This document shows, piece after piece, positions 54,824 to 63,569 of a stretch of 64,000 nucleotides of DNA; position 1 is the first letter of the stretch; each line of letters begins with the position of its first letter. The stretch lies in the NCBI GenBank assembly GCA_963713505.1, contig CAVQMC010000022.1, positions 1 to 64,000 on the forward strand, in the 5' to 3' direction. Origin of the DNA: CAVQMC01 sp963713505 (GTDB taxonomy: Bacteria > Bacteroidota > Ignavibacteria > Ignavibacteriales > Ignavibacteriaceae). The notes beneath the pieces are model-generated. The model was not told the origin of the DNA, did not search any database, and was given only the letters and a program-made list of their open reading frames with translations. Position numbers and translations under genes: made by a program.

Positions 54824-56302
54824 ATGAACCAGCCAGAAAGCGACAATTCTATATCAAAATTAACCGGGGATATGCCGGTTGAAGAATTCAAAAAATACGG
54901 TCATCAATTAATTGATTGGATTGCAGAATATCTAACTGAAATTGAAAAATATCCTGTTGTTCCTAATTTAAATCCCGGCGAAATAAAAAAGAATTTAAAT
55001 GAAAATCCGCCGTTAAAAGGTGAAGACTTTAATTCTGTTTTATCTGATTTAGACAAGATTATTGTTCCGGGAATTACTCACTGGAATCATCCGAATTTCA
55101 TGGCTTATTTTAATTCTACTTCAAGCTCACCTGGAATTTTAGCAGAATTATTAATCGCCGCATTTAATATGAACGGTATGATCTGGAAAACTTCTCCGGT
55201 ATCAACTGAACTTGAACCGGCTGTTCTTAATTGGCTTAGAGATATGTTAAGTATTCCTAAAAATTTCTGGGGAATTATTTATGATACTGCTTCGGTGAGT
55301 TCAATGCATGCAATTGCTGCAGCAAGAGAACAATTATCTAATCTTCAATTAAGACAAAAAGGAATGGCAGGAAGAAATGATGTTCCTAAACTGAGATTAT
55401 ATTGTTCCGAACATGCACATTCTTCTATTGAAAAAGGAGCAATTACTTTAGGAATCGGAATTGACGGAATTAGAAAAATTAATGTAGATGAAATATTTAG
55501 AATGATTCCCGGTGAACTGCAGAAAGCTATTGAGGAAGATAAAAAGAACGGCTGGCTTCCGTTTTGTGCGGTTGCAACAATTGGAACTACTTCTACGACA
55601 AGTATTGATCCTTTAAAAGAAATTGCAAAAATATGTAATGAAAATAATATCTGGCTACATGTTGATGCTGCTTACGGCGGAACGGCTGCAGTTCTGCCGG
55701 AAATGAAATATATTTTTGAAGGTTTGGAAAATGCAGATTCAATTGTGGTTAATCCGCATAAATGGATGTTTACGCCGATTGATCTGAGTGCATTTTATAC
55801 TAAAAAACCGGAAATATTAAAAAGAGCGTTTAGTTTAATTCCGGAATATTTAAAAACTAATGTTGATAATACTGTTGAAAACTATATGGATTACGGAGTT
55901 CAGCTTGGAAGAAGATTCCGTGCATTAAAATTGTGGTTTATCATTAGATATTTTGGAGTTGAAGGAATTCAAAACAGAATAAGAGAACATATAAATTTGG
56001 CTAAGAAATTTTCCGGCTGGTTAAAAGGAGATAATAGATTTGAAATATTAGCCCCGGTTCCTTTCAGCGTAATCTGCTTTAGATATCATCCTAAAGATGT
56101 AAAGGATGAAAATCAACTTAATAAATTAAATGAAAAACTGTTGAATAAAATAAATGAAACCGGAGAACTGTTTTTATCGCATACAAAATTGAATGGTAAA
56201 TTTACAATTAGAATTGCAATTTCAGGATTAAGAACAGAAGAAAGACATGTTAAAAAAGCATGGGAATTAATTCAAAATAAAGCAAATCTGTTGGAAGAAT
56301 AA
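54824..56302 (+). CDS. Group II PLP-dependent decarboxylase (aromatic-amino-acid decarboxylase family)
   Basis: 492 residues. DMPVEEFKKYGHQLIDWIAEYL, THWNHPNFMAYFNSTSSSPGILAELL, AYGGTAAVLPE and NPHKWMF with the PLP lysine near 314 are typical of the aromatic-L-amino-acid/tyrosine decarboxylase branch of fold type I. The enzyme makes an amine and CO2, for example tryptamine, phenethylamine or tyramine. Substrate specificity is not determined by sequence alone. It is coupled to the DUF2156-like gene. Confidence 0.9.
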   Translation: MNQPESDNSISKLTGDMPVEEFKKYGHQLIDWIAEYLTEIEKYPVVPNLNPGEIKKNLNENPPLKGEDFNSVLSDLDKIIVPGITHWNHPNFMAYFNSTSSSPGILAELLIAAFNMNGMIWKTSPVSTELEPAVLNWLRDMLSIPKNFWGIIYDTASVSSMHAIAAAREQLSNLQLRQKGMAGRNDVPKLRLYCSEHAHSSIEKGAITLGIGIDGIRKINVDEIFRMIPGELQKAIEEDKKNGWLPFCAVATIGTTSTTSIDPLKEIAKICNENNIWLHVDAAYGGTAAVLPEMKYIFEGLENADSIVVNPHKWMFTPIDLSAFYTKKPEILKRAFSLIPEYLKTNVDNTVENYMDYGVQLGRRFRALKLWFIIRYFGVEGIQNRIREHINLAKKFSGWLKGDNRFEILAPVPFSVICFRYHPKDVKDENQLNKLNEKLLNKINETGELFLSHTKLNGKFTIRIAISGLRTEERHVKKAWELIQNKANLLEE

Positions 56303-56335
56303 AGTTAAAATTGTAAATGGAGGATTAAAATTATT

Positions 56336-56400
56336 TAAAACCGCTAAGAACGCTGAAGGAACAAATATTTTTATTACCTTTGCGTTCTTTGCGGTTTAAT
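56336..56400. terminator. Imperfect inverted repeat between convergent genes
   Basis: AAACCGCTAAGAACGCTGAAGG (bases about 56338-56359, positions only partly paired) matches CCTTTGCGTTCTTTGCGGTTT (56378-56398) with two mismatches around an AT-rich loop. It lies between convergent genes, so a bidirectional terminator is likely; its richer G+C content than its surroundings also marks it as a possible dispersed repeat. Confidence 0.6.
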
Positions 56401-56413
56401 TCAATGAAACTTT

Positions 56414-58708
56414 TTATTTCTGAAGTATCATTTTTTTAACTAAAACATTATTGTCATATCTAAGTTCATAAAAATAAATTCCGCTTGTTAAATTATCTGC
56501 ATTAAATTTAACTTCATAAGTTCCTTCATTGTAATTTCCGTTTACCAATTCTTTGACTTTTTGACCGAGAATATTATAAACAGTTAAAATAATTTTGGAA
56601 GATTTAGGAAGTTCAAATTTAATTACAGTTTCCGGATTAAAAGGATTCGGATAATTTTGATCCAATGTGAATTTATCTGGTCTGTTGCCGGCTGTAACTT
56701 TAACTTCTTTACCGTAGCTGTATGTTCCGTCGAAGTCCAATTGTTTTAACCTGTAAATGTAGCTTCCAAACTTTTTAATGTGATCTGTGAAGGTATAAGT
56801 GTTTTGTTTGGTAGTTGTTCCATGTCCGTCAATAAATCCTACTGACTGCCAGTTGTTTTCCGGGTTTAATGCATTATCAAATCTTCTTTCTATTTCAAAT
56901 CCTTTGTTATTGGTTTCCGTTGCTGTCGTCCAATTTAGAACAACGAAGCCACCTTTATTTTCCACATTAAATGAAGTCATCTCAACAGGTAGAGGAGGGA
57001 TTTGGGTTAAAGTTGCGGTTTTCAAAACAATATTATTATTTGGATCGAACTGAACTCCGGTCGGCTGCCTGTTAAAATTAAAAGAATAGACTTGTTCGTT
57101 TACATCATTCATAACTCTAATTAATGTATCGGCTCCGGCATTAAATGAAATTTTAATTTCAATCGGCATTTTGTGGAATATAGAATTTGTCTGGGTTTGT
57201 TTTGCCACAAATCCAACTTCCCACAAATTGGTGCCTTGCTGTGAAATCCAGTAATTATTTGCATACTTTGGATGATTTGGTGCATAAATCCATTCATCAA
57301 AAAACCAAGTAAGATCTTGTCCGTAAGCCGCACTCATGTGATCTTTAAAATCTGAAATTACAGCACTTTTATATTTTAAATTCGGGTCAGTTGCATAAGA
57401 AAGTAAACCGGCAAAATATGCGGAATCACCCATAACATATCTTAGTAAATGATGTACGCATGCGCCTTTCTCATAAGTTATTGCATAATTAAAAAGTACA
57501 TCTGTCGAAGGTGTATTTATTGCCCAATCCGGATCTGAAATCGGCCAGCCTGGATTGCTGCTTAAATATACCGAAGCATCACTATTAATTTCATTTTTGT
57601 AAGCAGTATATCCTGAATTATGCTCGATCCATAATGCTTCCGTGTAAGTTGCAAAACCTTCATTCAGCCAAATATCCGCCCATGTTGCACAGGTTATCAT
57701 ATCACCAAACCATTGATGAGCAAATTCATGAGAAACATAACCAACATACCAGCAGTTTGGGCATAAACTGGTTAAAGTTTGGTTTTCCATTCCGCCCCAA
57801 ACAAATTGATTGTTTAATGTTGCAAAACCATTTTTTTCAAATGGATGTTCCCCGAAAATCTGTGAATAATATGTTGCCATTTGAAGAGTTTGAGTTTCCA
57901 TGGAATGCAGATTTGAAATGCTTTCGCCGGTATTCCAATAAAATCTCATAGGGATGCTGTCATTGGGATTTGATAATTTATGCCAGTATAAAATATCCAA
58001 GTTATAATTTACTCTTGCAGTCATTACAGTTAAATATGTTGCAACGGGATTATTACTCTTCCAGTGATAAGTTATTGTATCTCCGTTAACTGAGGAATCT
58101 GCTAAAATTCCGTTTGATCCCAATTTAGTATTTAATGGAACTTTTGCGGTAATTTCCGAAGTAGCTTTATCGGAAGGTTTATCCCAGCAAGGAAACCATT
58201 TCCTAGCGCCTTCAGGTTCGCTGTCTGTAAATACAAATCCGCCGCTGGCATAAAACGCACCATCGGAAACATTATTGTGATGGAAATAAATCTTTACATC
58301 CACAATTTCATTAACATCATAAGTTCTATCTAAAGTAATGGTAAGAATATTATTAATTTGAGTAAAAGAAACTCCTGCTAATCCAACCGAATCAATGACG
58401 AGTGAAGAATTAATTGCATTTAGCATTATAGAATTTAAAGTAGAATCAACTTTAAAAGTCATTACTTCATTTGCAGTATAATATTTTGAGTAGGGATTTG
58501 TAAAACAGTTATATATATTAAAAAACAAATTATAATGCTGAACATCAAAACTATGATGTATATCTGCAGTTATGTTTGAAGGTAGAATAGGGTTTTGAGA
58601 ATGAATTTTTTTCTGATAGCAGAATTCGGATCCTTTCATATTGTAATTCTGTCCGAAAACAAAAACAGAAGAAGTAAAAAAGAAAAACAGTAAAAGTATT
58701 TTTTTCAT
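56414..58708 (-). CDS. Secreted M1-family aminopeptidase with T9SS tail
   Basis: 764 residues with signal peptide (KKILLLFFFFTSSVFVFGQ). The substrate-binding WGGMENQ is at 304-310, zinc site HEFAH at 327-331 and third ligand Glu 350 in WLNEGFA, so the gluzincin HExxH-x18-E site is complete. After the peptidase part a fibronectin-like module (PVEMTSFNVENKGGFVVLNW, about 575-670) precedes the C-terminal type IX sorting domain (DQNYPNPFNPETVIKF to the end, about 680-764). It trims N-terminal residues from peptides outside the cell. Confidence 0.94.
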   Translation of the reverse strand: MKKILLLFFFFTSSVFVFGQNYNMKGSEFCYQKKIHSQNPILPSNITADIHHSFDVQHYNLFFNIYNCFTNPYSKYYTANEVMTFKVDSTLNSIMLNAINSSLVIDSVGLAGVSFTQINNILTITLDRTYDVNEIVDVKIYFHHNNVSDGAFYASGGFVFTDSEPEGARKWFPCWDKPSDKATSEITAKVPLNTKLGSNGILADSSVNGDTITYHWKSNNPVATYLTVMTARVNYNLDILYWHKLSNPNDSIPMRFYWNTGESISNLHSMETQTLQMATYYSQIFGEHPFEKNGFATLNNQFVWGGMENQTLTSLCPNCWYVGYVSHEFAHQWFGDMITCATWADIWLNEGFATYTEALWIEHNSGYTAYKNEINSDASVYLSSNPGWPISDPDWAINTPSTDVLFNYAITYEKGACVHHLLRYVMGDSAYFAGLLSYATDPNLKYKSAVISDFKDHMSAAYGQDLTWFFDEWIYAPNHPKYANNYWISQQGTNLWEVGFVAKQTQTNSIFHKMPIEIKISFNAGADTLIRVMNDVNEQVYSFNFNRQPTGVQFDPNNNIVLKTATLTQIPPLPVEMTSFNVENKGGFVVLNWTTATETNNKGFEIERRFDNALNPENNWQSVGFIDGHGTTTKQNTYTFTDHIKKFGSYIYRLKQLDFDGTYSYGKEVKVTAGNRPDKFTLDQNYPNPFNPETVIKFELPKSSKIILTVYNILGQKVKELVNGNYNEGTYEVKFNADNLTSGIYFYELRYDNNVLVKKMILQK

Positions 58709-58855
58709 ACGGAACTCCGGAATTGTAATGAGAAAATAATAATTAATTATTTTAATTTAGTTATTAAATTTTTTTCTTTTGCTTATAATTTTTTGATAGT
58801 TATATAGAAATTTCAAGTTTAGCATATCCTTTAAAATAAACAAAAAAGGTATTAA

Positions 58856-59494
58856 ATGAACGGATTATTTGAATTTGGTTTGTTATCATTTACATCCATT
58901 TTTACAATGGTAAATCCAATGGGTGTTATTCCTGTTTACACTTCTATGACTTCACAGCTATCTTCTTCCGAAGCGAAACATGTAGCATATAAAGCAATAG
59001 TTACTTCGTTAATTACTTTGTTACTTTTTGCTTTTGGCGGAAGATTTATTTTTGAGTTTTTCCATATCTCAGTTAACAGTTTAAGGGTAGTCGGTGGAAT
59101 TATATTTTTTATGGCTGGATTCGACATGCTTCAAGCTAGATTACTGAGAACAAAATCTTCCAGTGAAAGTTTAAATGAATACGCTTCAGATATTGCAATT
59201 ACACCTTTGGCAATTCCTATAATCTGCGGGCCAGGAGCAATTACCGCTTCAATTGTTATGATGAACGATGCACATATAATTACACAAAAATTTGTCCTTT
59301 CTGCCGTAATAATATTAGTAATGGGAATAACGTTGTTTGTAATGCTTAGTGCCAGAAGATTAATTTCAATAATAGGCGAAAACGGTAACAAAGTTATGAT
59401 GAGAATCATGGGACTTATAGTTATGGTAATCGCAGTTGAATTTTTATTCAGCGGATTAAAGCCAATTATCCGCGATATTCTAATGATAAAATAG
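58856..59494 (+). CDS. MarC family integral membrane protein
   Basis: 212 residues with six membrane helices. SFTSIFTMVNPMGVIPVYTSMT, FIFEFFHISVNSLRVVGGIIFFMAGFDML and ITPLAIPIICGPGAITASIVM are the two-repeat signature of the MarC/YchE family (NAAT). Despite its name, no confirmed role in drug resistance; some members transport neutral amino acids. Confidence 0.95.
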   Translation: MNGLFEFGLLSFTSIFTMVNPMGVIPVYTSMTSQLSSSEAKHVAYKAIVTSLITLLLFAFGGRFIFEFFHISVNSLRVVGGIIFFMAGFDMLQARLLRTKSSSESLNEYASDIAITPLAIPIICGPGAITASIVMMNDAHIITQKFVLSAVIILVMGITLFVMLSARRLISIIGENGNKVMMRIMGLIVMVIAVEFLFSGLKPIIRDILMIK

Positions 59495-59508
59495 CTTTAT
59501 ATAGAGGG

Positions 59509-59540
59509 AATCCCTGTCATTTGCTCTAATGACAGGGATT
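59509..59540. terminator. Perfect hairpin between convergent marC-like and dodecin genes
   Basis: AATCCCTGTCAT (59509-59520) pairs perfectly with ATGACAGGGATT (59529-59540) around an 8-base loop. There is no T tract on either side, so it may be a Rho-assisted or bidirectional terminator. Confidence 0.7.
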
Positions 59541-59640
59541 GCGAGAGAGATGAAATATTTCAAGAAGAATTATTACTCTAATTATTATCTAACCGGTACA
59601 AATATTAAATAATTTGTGGAATGAAGTTATTATATTTGGA

Positions 59641-59690
59641 AGAGCGGCAGTATAAATCCATATATGGTAAAATGGCTATTCAGCCGCTCT
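59641..59690. repeat. Long-range inverted repeat, dodecin side of the intergenic space
   Basis: AGAGCGGC (59641-59648) and GCCGCTCT (59683-59690) form an 8-bp stem bracketing a 34-base AT-rich loop. It lies just downstream of the dodecin stop codon (minus strand), so it may be its transcript end. Confidence 0.5.
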
Positions 59691-59724
59691 AAAAATAGAA
59701 AGGTTTAATAAATTTTACGGAATA

Positions 59725-59934
59725 TTAGTCGTCCAGTGTAAATCCGATTTTAATTGTAACCTGCCAGTGAGAAACTTTGCCTTCATCAATATGTCCTCTT
59801 TGATCAATTACCTGGAACCAGCGCATATTCCTTATAGATTTTGATGCCCTTGCAACAGCATTTTGAATAGCTTTTTCAATACTTTCAGGAGAACTTCCCG
59901 TTAATTCGGTGTGTTTATAAATATGGTCGGCCAT
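59725..59934 (-). CDS. Dodecin family protein
   Basis: 69 residues, the expected size. The order YKHTELTGSSPESIEKAIQNAVARASKSIRNMRWFQVIDQRGHI and SHWQVTIKIGFTL matches dodecin; the Trp in MRWFQV is the flavin-stacking residue position of the family. Dodecins form twelve-subunit spheres that store riboflavin or FMN, or coenzyme A in some. A ribosome site AAGGAAC precedes the ATG. Confidence 0.95.
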   Translation of the reverse strand: MADHIYKHTELTGSSPESIEKAIQNAVARASKSIRNMRWFQVIDQRGHIDEGKVSHWQVTIKIGFTLDD

Positions 59935-60110
59935 AATGTTCCTTTTGTTTTTATTATTTTTGTAATTATACTAAACAATATATAGAAAAAACAGCATCAA
60001 CTTTATTTCAATAAAAAAAAATTAATTGCTGTGTTAAAAATCAAAAAATGAATCTATTTAAATGAGTTCTCATCTAACTGCAATAAATTTAAATATATAG
60101 AAGGGAAAAA

Positions 60111-60545
60111 ATGGAAGTTAAAAAAGCATATCTCAAACAAATTAAAGGAATTTCTTTTGTAGGAAAAACAGATTCCAATCATTGGATTACAGTCGACGGG
60201 CCGGAGGAGTTCGGGGGAAGTAATGCCGGAATAAGACCGAAAGAATTAATATTATTAGGATTAGCAGGCTGCACTGCAAGTGATGTTGTAAGTATACTTC
60301 AAAAGAAAAGAGTTAAACTTGATGATTTTGAAATTAATATTTCGGCCGAAACATCAGATGATCATCCTATAATTTATAAGAATATAAATTTAGAATATGT
60401 TTTTTACGGCAATGATATTCAGGCAAAAGATGTAGAAAGAGCAATTGAACTTTCATCTACAAAATACTGCGGTGTTACTGCTATGCTGGAAAAAACCGTA
60501 AACATTACAAATAATTATAAGATTGTAGATTCAGGGAAAGAATAA
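60111..60545 (+). CDS. OsmC family protein
   Basis: 144 residues. GGSNAGIRPKELILLGLAGCTASDVVSIL carries one redox cysteine and LSSTKYCGVTAMLEKT the second, the two-Cys pattern of OsmC/Ohr proteins. These are thiol-dependent peroxidases, though this branch (small OsmC-like) is less well characterised. GAAGGGAA precedes the start. It converges with the next gene. Confidence 0.93.
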   Translation: MEVKKAYLKQIKGISFVGKTDSNHWITVDGPEEFGGSNAGIRPKELILLGLAGCTASDVVSILQKKRVKLDDFEINISAETSDDHPIIYKNINLEYVFYGNDIQAKDVERAIELSSTKYCGVTAMLEKTVNITNNYKIVDSGKE

Positions 60546-60566
60546 TTTTCTGAAAATTGAATTTAA

Positions 60567-60601
60567 TTCGGATTGTCTCTAAAACGAGAGACAATCCGGA
60601 A
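60567..60601. terminator. Bidirectional terminator between convergent OsmC and VOC genes
   Basis: CGGATTGTCTCT (60569-60580) pairs perfectly with AGAGACAATCCG (60587-60598) around a 6-base loop, between two convergent stop codons. Confidence 0.8.
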
Positions 60602-60607
60602 TATTAC

Positions 60608-60961
60608 TTATTTATTTTTTTCGTAAAGACCTAATGTATTTCCGTCTATATCAGTTATCAGTCCGTACCAGCCCATAGCAGGAATAACGGTTTTTTCTCT
60701 TTCAATTCCGCCGCCGTTTTTCTTGGTTTTGTCAAAAATTTCATCAATACTATCTACTAAAACATGAAAAACTGTTGAGTCGCCTTTAGCAATTTTATCA
60801 ACTTTTCTTAATCCGACCATTATTCCTTTATGGTTGTTGAATAAAAGATAACCTTTTCCGAATGGTTTAAATTCCCATCCGAAAACATTGCTTAGAAAAG
60901 TTTTAGATTTATCTAAATCCGTACATGGAATTTCCACATGTGCAATTAAAGGATTAGCCAT
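60608..60961 (-). CDS. VOC family protein
   Basis: 117 residues. IAHVEIPCTDLDKSKTFLSNVFGWEFK and GLITDIDGNTLGLYEKNK are the beginning and end of a single VOC (glyoxalase/bleomycin-resistance-like) domain. The His-Glu metal ligand pair is present (HVEI at the start, LYE at the end). Substrate unknown. No linked partner gene. Confidence 0.9.
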   Translation of the reverse strand: MANPLIAHVEIPCTDLDKSKTFLSNVFGWEFKPFGKGYLLFNNHKGIMVGLRKVDKIAKGDSTVFHVLVDSIDEIFDKTKKNGGGIEREKTVIPAMGWYGLITDIDGNTLGLYEKNK

Positions 60962-61110
60962 TGAAATTCATCCTTATTTTATATTTATAATTTTAATATT
61001 GTCTAACTTATATTGAATAATATGAATATTCAAGATAAAATAAAATTTGTTATTTCTGCTTATTTTATGTTAAATTTAAAAAAAGGGAAAAACAATCAAA
61101 AAAAATAACC

Positions 61111-63216
61111 ATGAAAACCATTTTACTTTTTCTCATTACATCATACTGCTTTTTATTAAATGCTCAAATTACATATGATGGACCTGCCGACGGTTCGGTG
61201 CAAACTGGAACCACACTAAATACAAATGATTTTACTTTCAACTCAATAGTTTATTCCGGTCATAACTTTATTGAACCTGAAATAAAATCAGAATATCAAA
61301 AAATTAATTTTCCTAATCTCCCGGCAAAAAATAGAAATTTTTATTTTCTTCAAACAAATTCCGATGATATTCAGGATAGTACCGTAATCTTTGCAAACTT
61401 TTCGGGAATTCCTAAAACAAGTTATAATCCGCCCGATGATTATTTAGCTGTCGGACCCAACAACATTATGATGGTTGTAAATAGCGAATTCAGAATTTAT
61501 GATAAACAGGGAAACGAGTTAAAAACAATAAGTGCTTATGATTGGTATTCCAATTTGGTTGGTAATGATGTTCCTTTTGATCCAAAAGTAATATATGATA
61601 ATTTTGATAATCGCTGGGTAATGGTTTGGCTTTATTCTGATTATGTTCAACTAAAATCTTATTATTTAATTTCAGTTTCAGATGATGAAAACCCGGAAGG
61701 CACATGGTTTAATTGGGCTTTACCCGCAGATGTAAATGGAAGTACTTCAGCAAATAATTGGGCTGATTATGAAGGTGTCGGATTTGATGATAAAGCAATT
61801 TATATAACTTCAAATCAGTTTTTATTCAGCGGCTTTTTTGATTATGAAAAATTAAGAATAATTGATAAAGCAAACATTTATGTAAACTCAAATCCCGGAG
61901 CAGTTACATGGAAAGATATTTGGAATATTACAAATCCAGGCAATGGTTCTTATGCATCTTACTTAAGACCTGCCAGAATGAAAAGTTTAAATAATGATTA
62001 TTATTTATTTTATATGCCGAGCGGAGGAGGAAATTTTTGTGCGGTATATAATGTTCAAAATTCTATAACAAATCCAACATTGACTGCCGCGGCATATCAA
62101 ATTACTTCATTTAATCAAGCACCAAATGCAAAACAGTTAGGAGGAGATATAGCCATTGAGGGAGGCAATTGTATTTTAAGAAATGAACCGGTTTATCAAA
62201 ACGGAATACTTTACGCTGTCCATGCAATTCGAAATCACAATAATACAGAGCTTTCCAGTCTGCATCTTCTGGCTGTTGATTTAAATAATAATTTCATTAA
62301 AACCGATATGGAAATTGGAGATAATGAACATTACTTTTTTTATCCGGCATTAGCAGTTGATAAAGACAGTAATATTATTATTTCATACAGCCGTTCTTCA
62401 GTTAATGAATATGCAGGAGGGTATTTTACTATTATTCCAAATCAATCCGGAATACCCTTAAATAGCACTGATATAAAAAGAGGAAACGCTTATTATTATA
62501 TTGATAACGGTACCGGAAGAAATAGATGGGGAGATTACAGCGGTGCATGGATTGATCCTAGCGATAGTTCAAGTTTTTGGATTTGTACAGAATATGTTGA
62601 ATCTTTAAATACCTGGGGAACATGGATCGGCGGAGTAAAATATGACCGGACTTTACCTGTAGAGTTAACATCTTTTAATATTGTAAATAAAAATAATAAA
62701 GCTGTATTGACTTGGAAAACAGCTTCGGAATTAAATAATTTAGGTTTTGAAATAAACCGGGGAACTGATGCTAATAATTTAAAGAAAGTTGGTTTTGTTG
62801 AAGGAGCCGGTACTACAAATAAAAAACAAATTTATACTTATGAGGATAAGAATTTACAAAACGGAACTTATTATTATCAACTAAAACAAATTGATTTAAA
62901 TGGTTCGGAAAAAGTATTAGCGCAGACTTCAATTGAAATTAATTCTGTCCCGGGAGATTATTTTCTTTCGCAAAATTATCCAAATCCATTTAATCCGACT
63001 ACTAATATCGGATTTGCGATTTCGGATTTCGGATATGTTTCTCTAAAAGTTTACGATGTATTGGGAAGGGAAGTTAAAACTCTTGTAAATGAAAATAAAA
63101 AACCTGGAGAATATAAAGTAACATTTGACGGAAGTAATCTTCCAAGCGGAGTTTATTTTTATAGTTTGAAAGCTGGGAACTTTTATAAAGTTAGGAAAAT
63201 GCTGTTGATTAAATAA
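61111..63216 (+). CDS. Secreted protein with T9SS sorting domain, function unknown
   Basis: 701 residues with signal peptide (KTILLFLITSYCFLLNAQ). The central part (about 90-510) looks like a beta-propeller-type domain with recurring aromatic-rich blocks (DPKVIYDNFDNRWVMVWL, NRWGDYSGAWIDPSDSSSFWICTEYV). A fibronectin-like module (PVELTSFNIVNKNNKAVLTWKTASELN, about 510-610) and the sorting domain SQNYPNPFNPTTNIGFAI to LLIK end it. Likely anchored or released at the cell surface. No catalytic motif recognised. Confidence 0.88.
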   Translation: MKTILLFLITSYCFLLNAQITYDGPADGSVQTGTTLNTNDFTFNSIVYSGHNFIEPEIKSEYQKINFPNLPAKNRNFYFLQTNSDDIQDSTVIFANFSGIPKTSYNPPDDYLAVGPNNIMMVVNSEFRIYDKQGNELKTISAYDWYSNLVGNDVPFDPKVIYDNFDNRWVMVWLYSDYVQLKSYYLISVSDDENPEGTWFNWALPADVNGSTSANNWADYEGVGFDDKAIYITSNQFLFSGFFDYEKLRIIDKANIYVNSNPGAVTWKDIWNITNPGNGSYASYLRPARMKSLNNDYYLFYMPSGGGNFCAVYNVQNSITNPTLTAAAYQITSFNQAPNAKQLGGDIAIEGGNCILRNEPVYQNGILYAVHAIRNHNNTELSSLHLLAVDLNNNFIKTDMEIGDNEHYFFYPALAVDKDSNIIISYSRSSVNEYAGGYFTIIPNQSGIPLNSTDIKRGNAYYYIDNGTGRNRWGDYSGAWIDPSDSSSFWICTEYVESLNTWGTWIGGVKYDRTLPVELTSFNIVNKNNKAVLTWKTASELNNLGFEINRGTDANNLKKVGFVEGAGTTNKKQIYTYEDKNLQNGTYYYQLKQIDLNGSEKVLAQTSIEINSVPGDYFLSQNYPNPFNPTTNIGFAISDFGYVSLKVYDVLGREVKTLVNENKKPGEYKVTFDGSNLPSGVYFYSLKAGNFYKVRKMLLIK

Positions 63217-63569
63217 TTAGTAAAAGTAATCCTTAAACTCAAAATTAACTCATCCCAACCCTTCTCTTTCAAAAAGAGAAGGGCTTATTTGTAATGATCA
63301 CTTTTCATTTTCAGTCTTGACAAGAAGTTTAATGTAAAGTTTTATTGAAAAGAAAGTCTTTCCCTTATTTTTAAGGGAAAGATTTAGATAGGGTTAAAAG
63401 GGAACCATCTCAAAATTTATAAACACAATCAAAACAACCCCGCCATATTGACAATCTTAAAATTAAATATTAGCTTAAAAATAAAAATATTATTCTGGGG
63501 GTAGTTATTGTTTAATTTTTACTTTTATTCTTCAAAGACAAACCTGCCATATTATTACAGAGGTAAACT
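63217..63569. other. Intergenic region with two hairpins
   Basis: About 350 bases. CCCTTCTCTTT (63259-63269) with AAAGAGAAGGG (63273-63283) is a plausible terminator for the preceding gene. TCTTTCCCTTA (63357-63367) with TAAGGGAAAGA (63372-63382) is a second perfect hairpin with a four-base loop. Between them and beyond, no gene is seen. Confidence 0.7.
63259..63290 (+). terminator. Terminator hairpin after the 61-63 kb secreted protein
   Basis: An 11-bp stem, CCCTTCTCTTT (63259-63269) and AAAGAGAAGGG (63273-63283), followed by CTTATTTG. It lies about 40 bases after the stop codon. Confidence 0.7.

Noticed and set aside
57634..57951. A 105-residue plus-strand frame inside the M1 aminopeptidase gene
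   Set aside because: It overlaps the zinc-site region of a recognised enzyme on the other strand and has no homology to anything I recognise.
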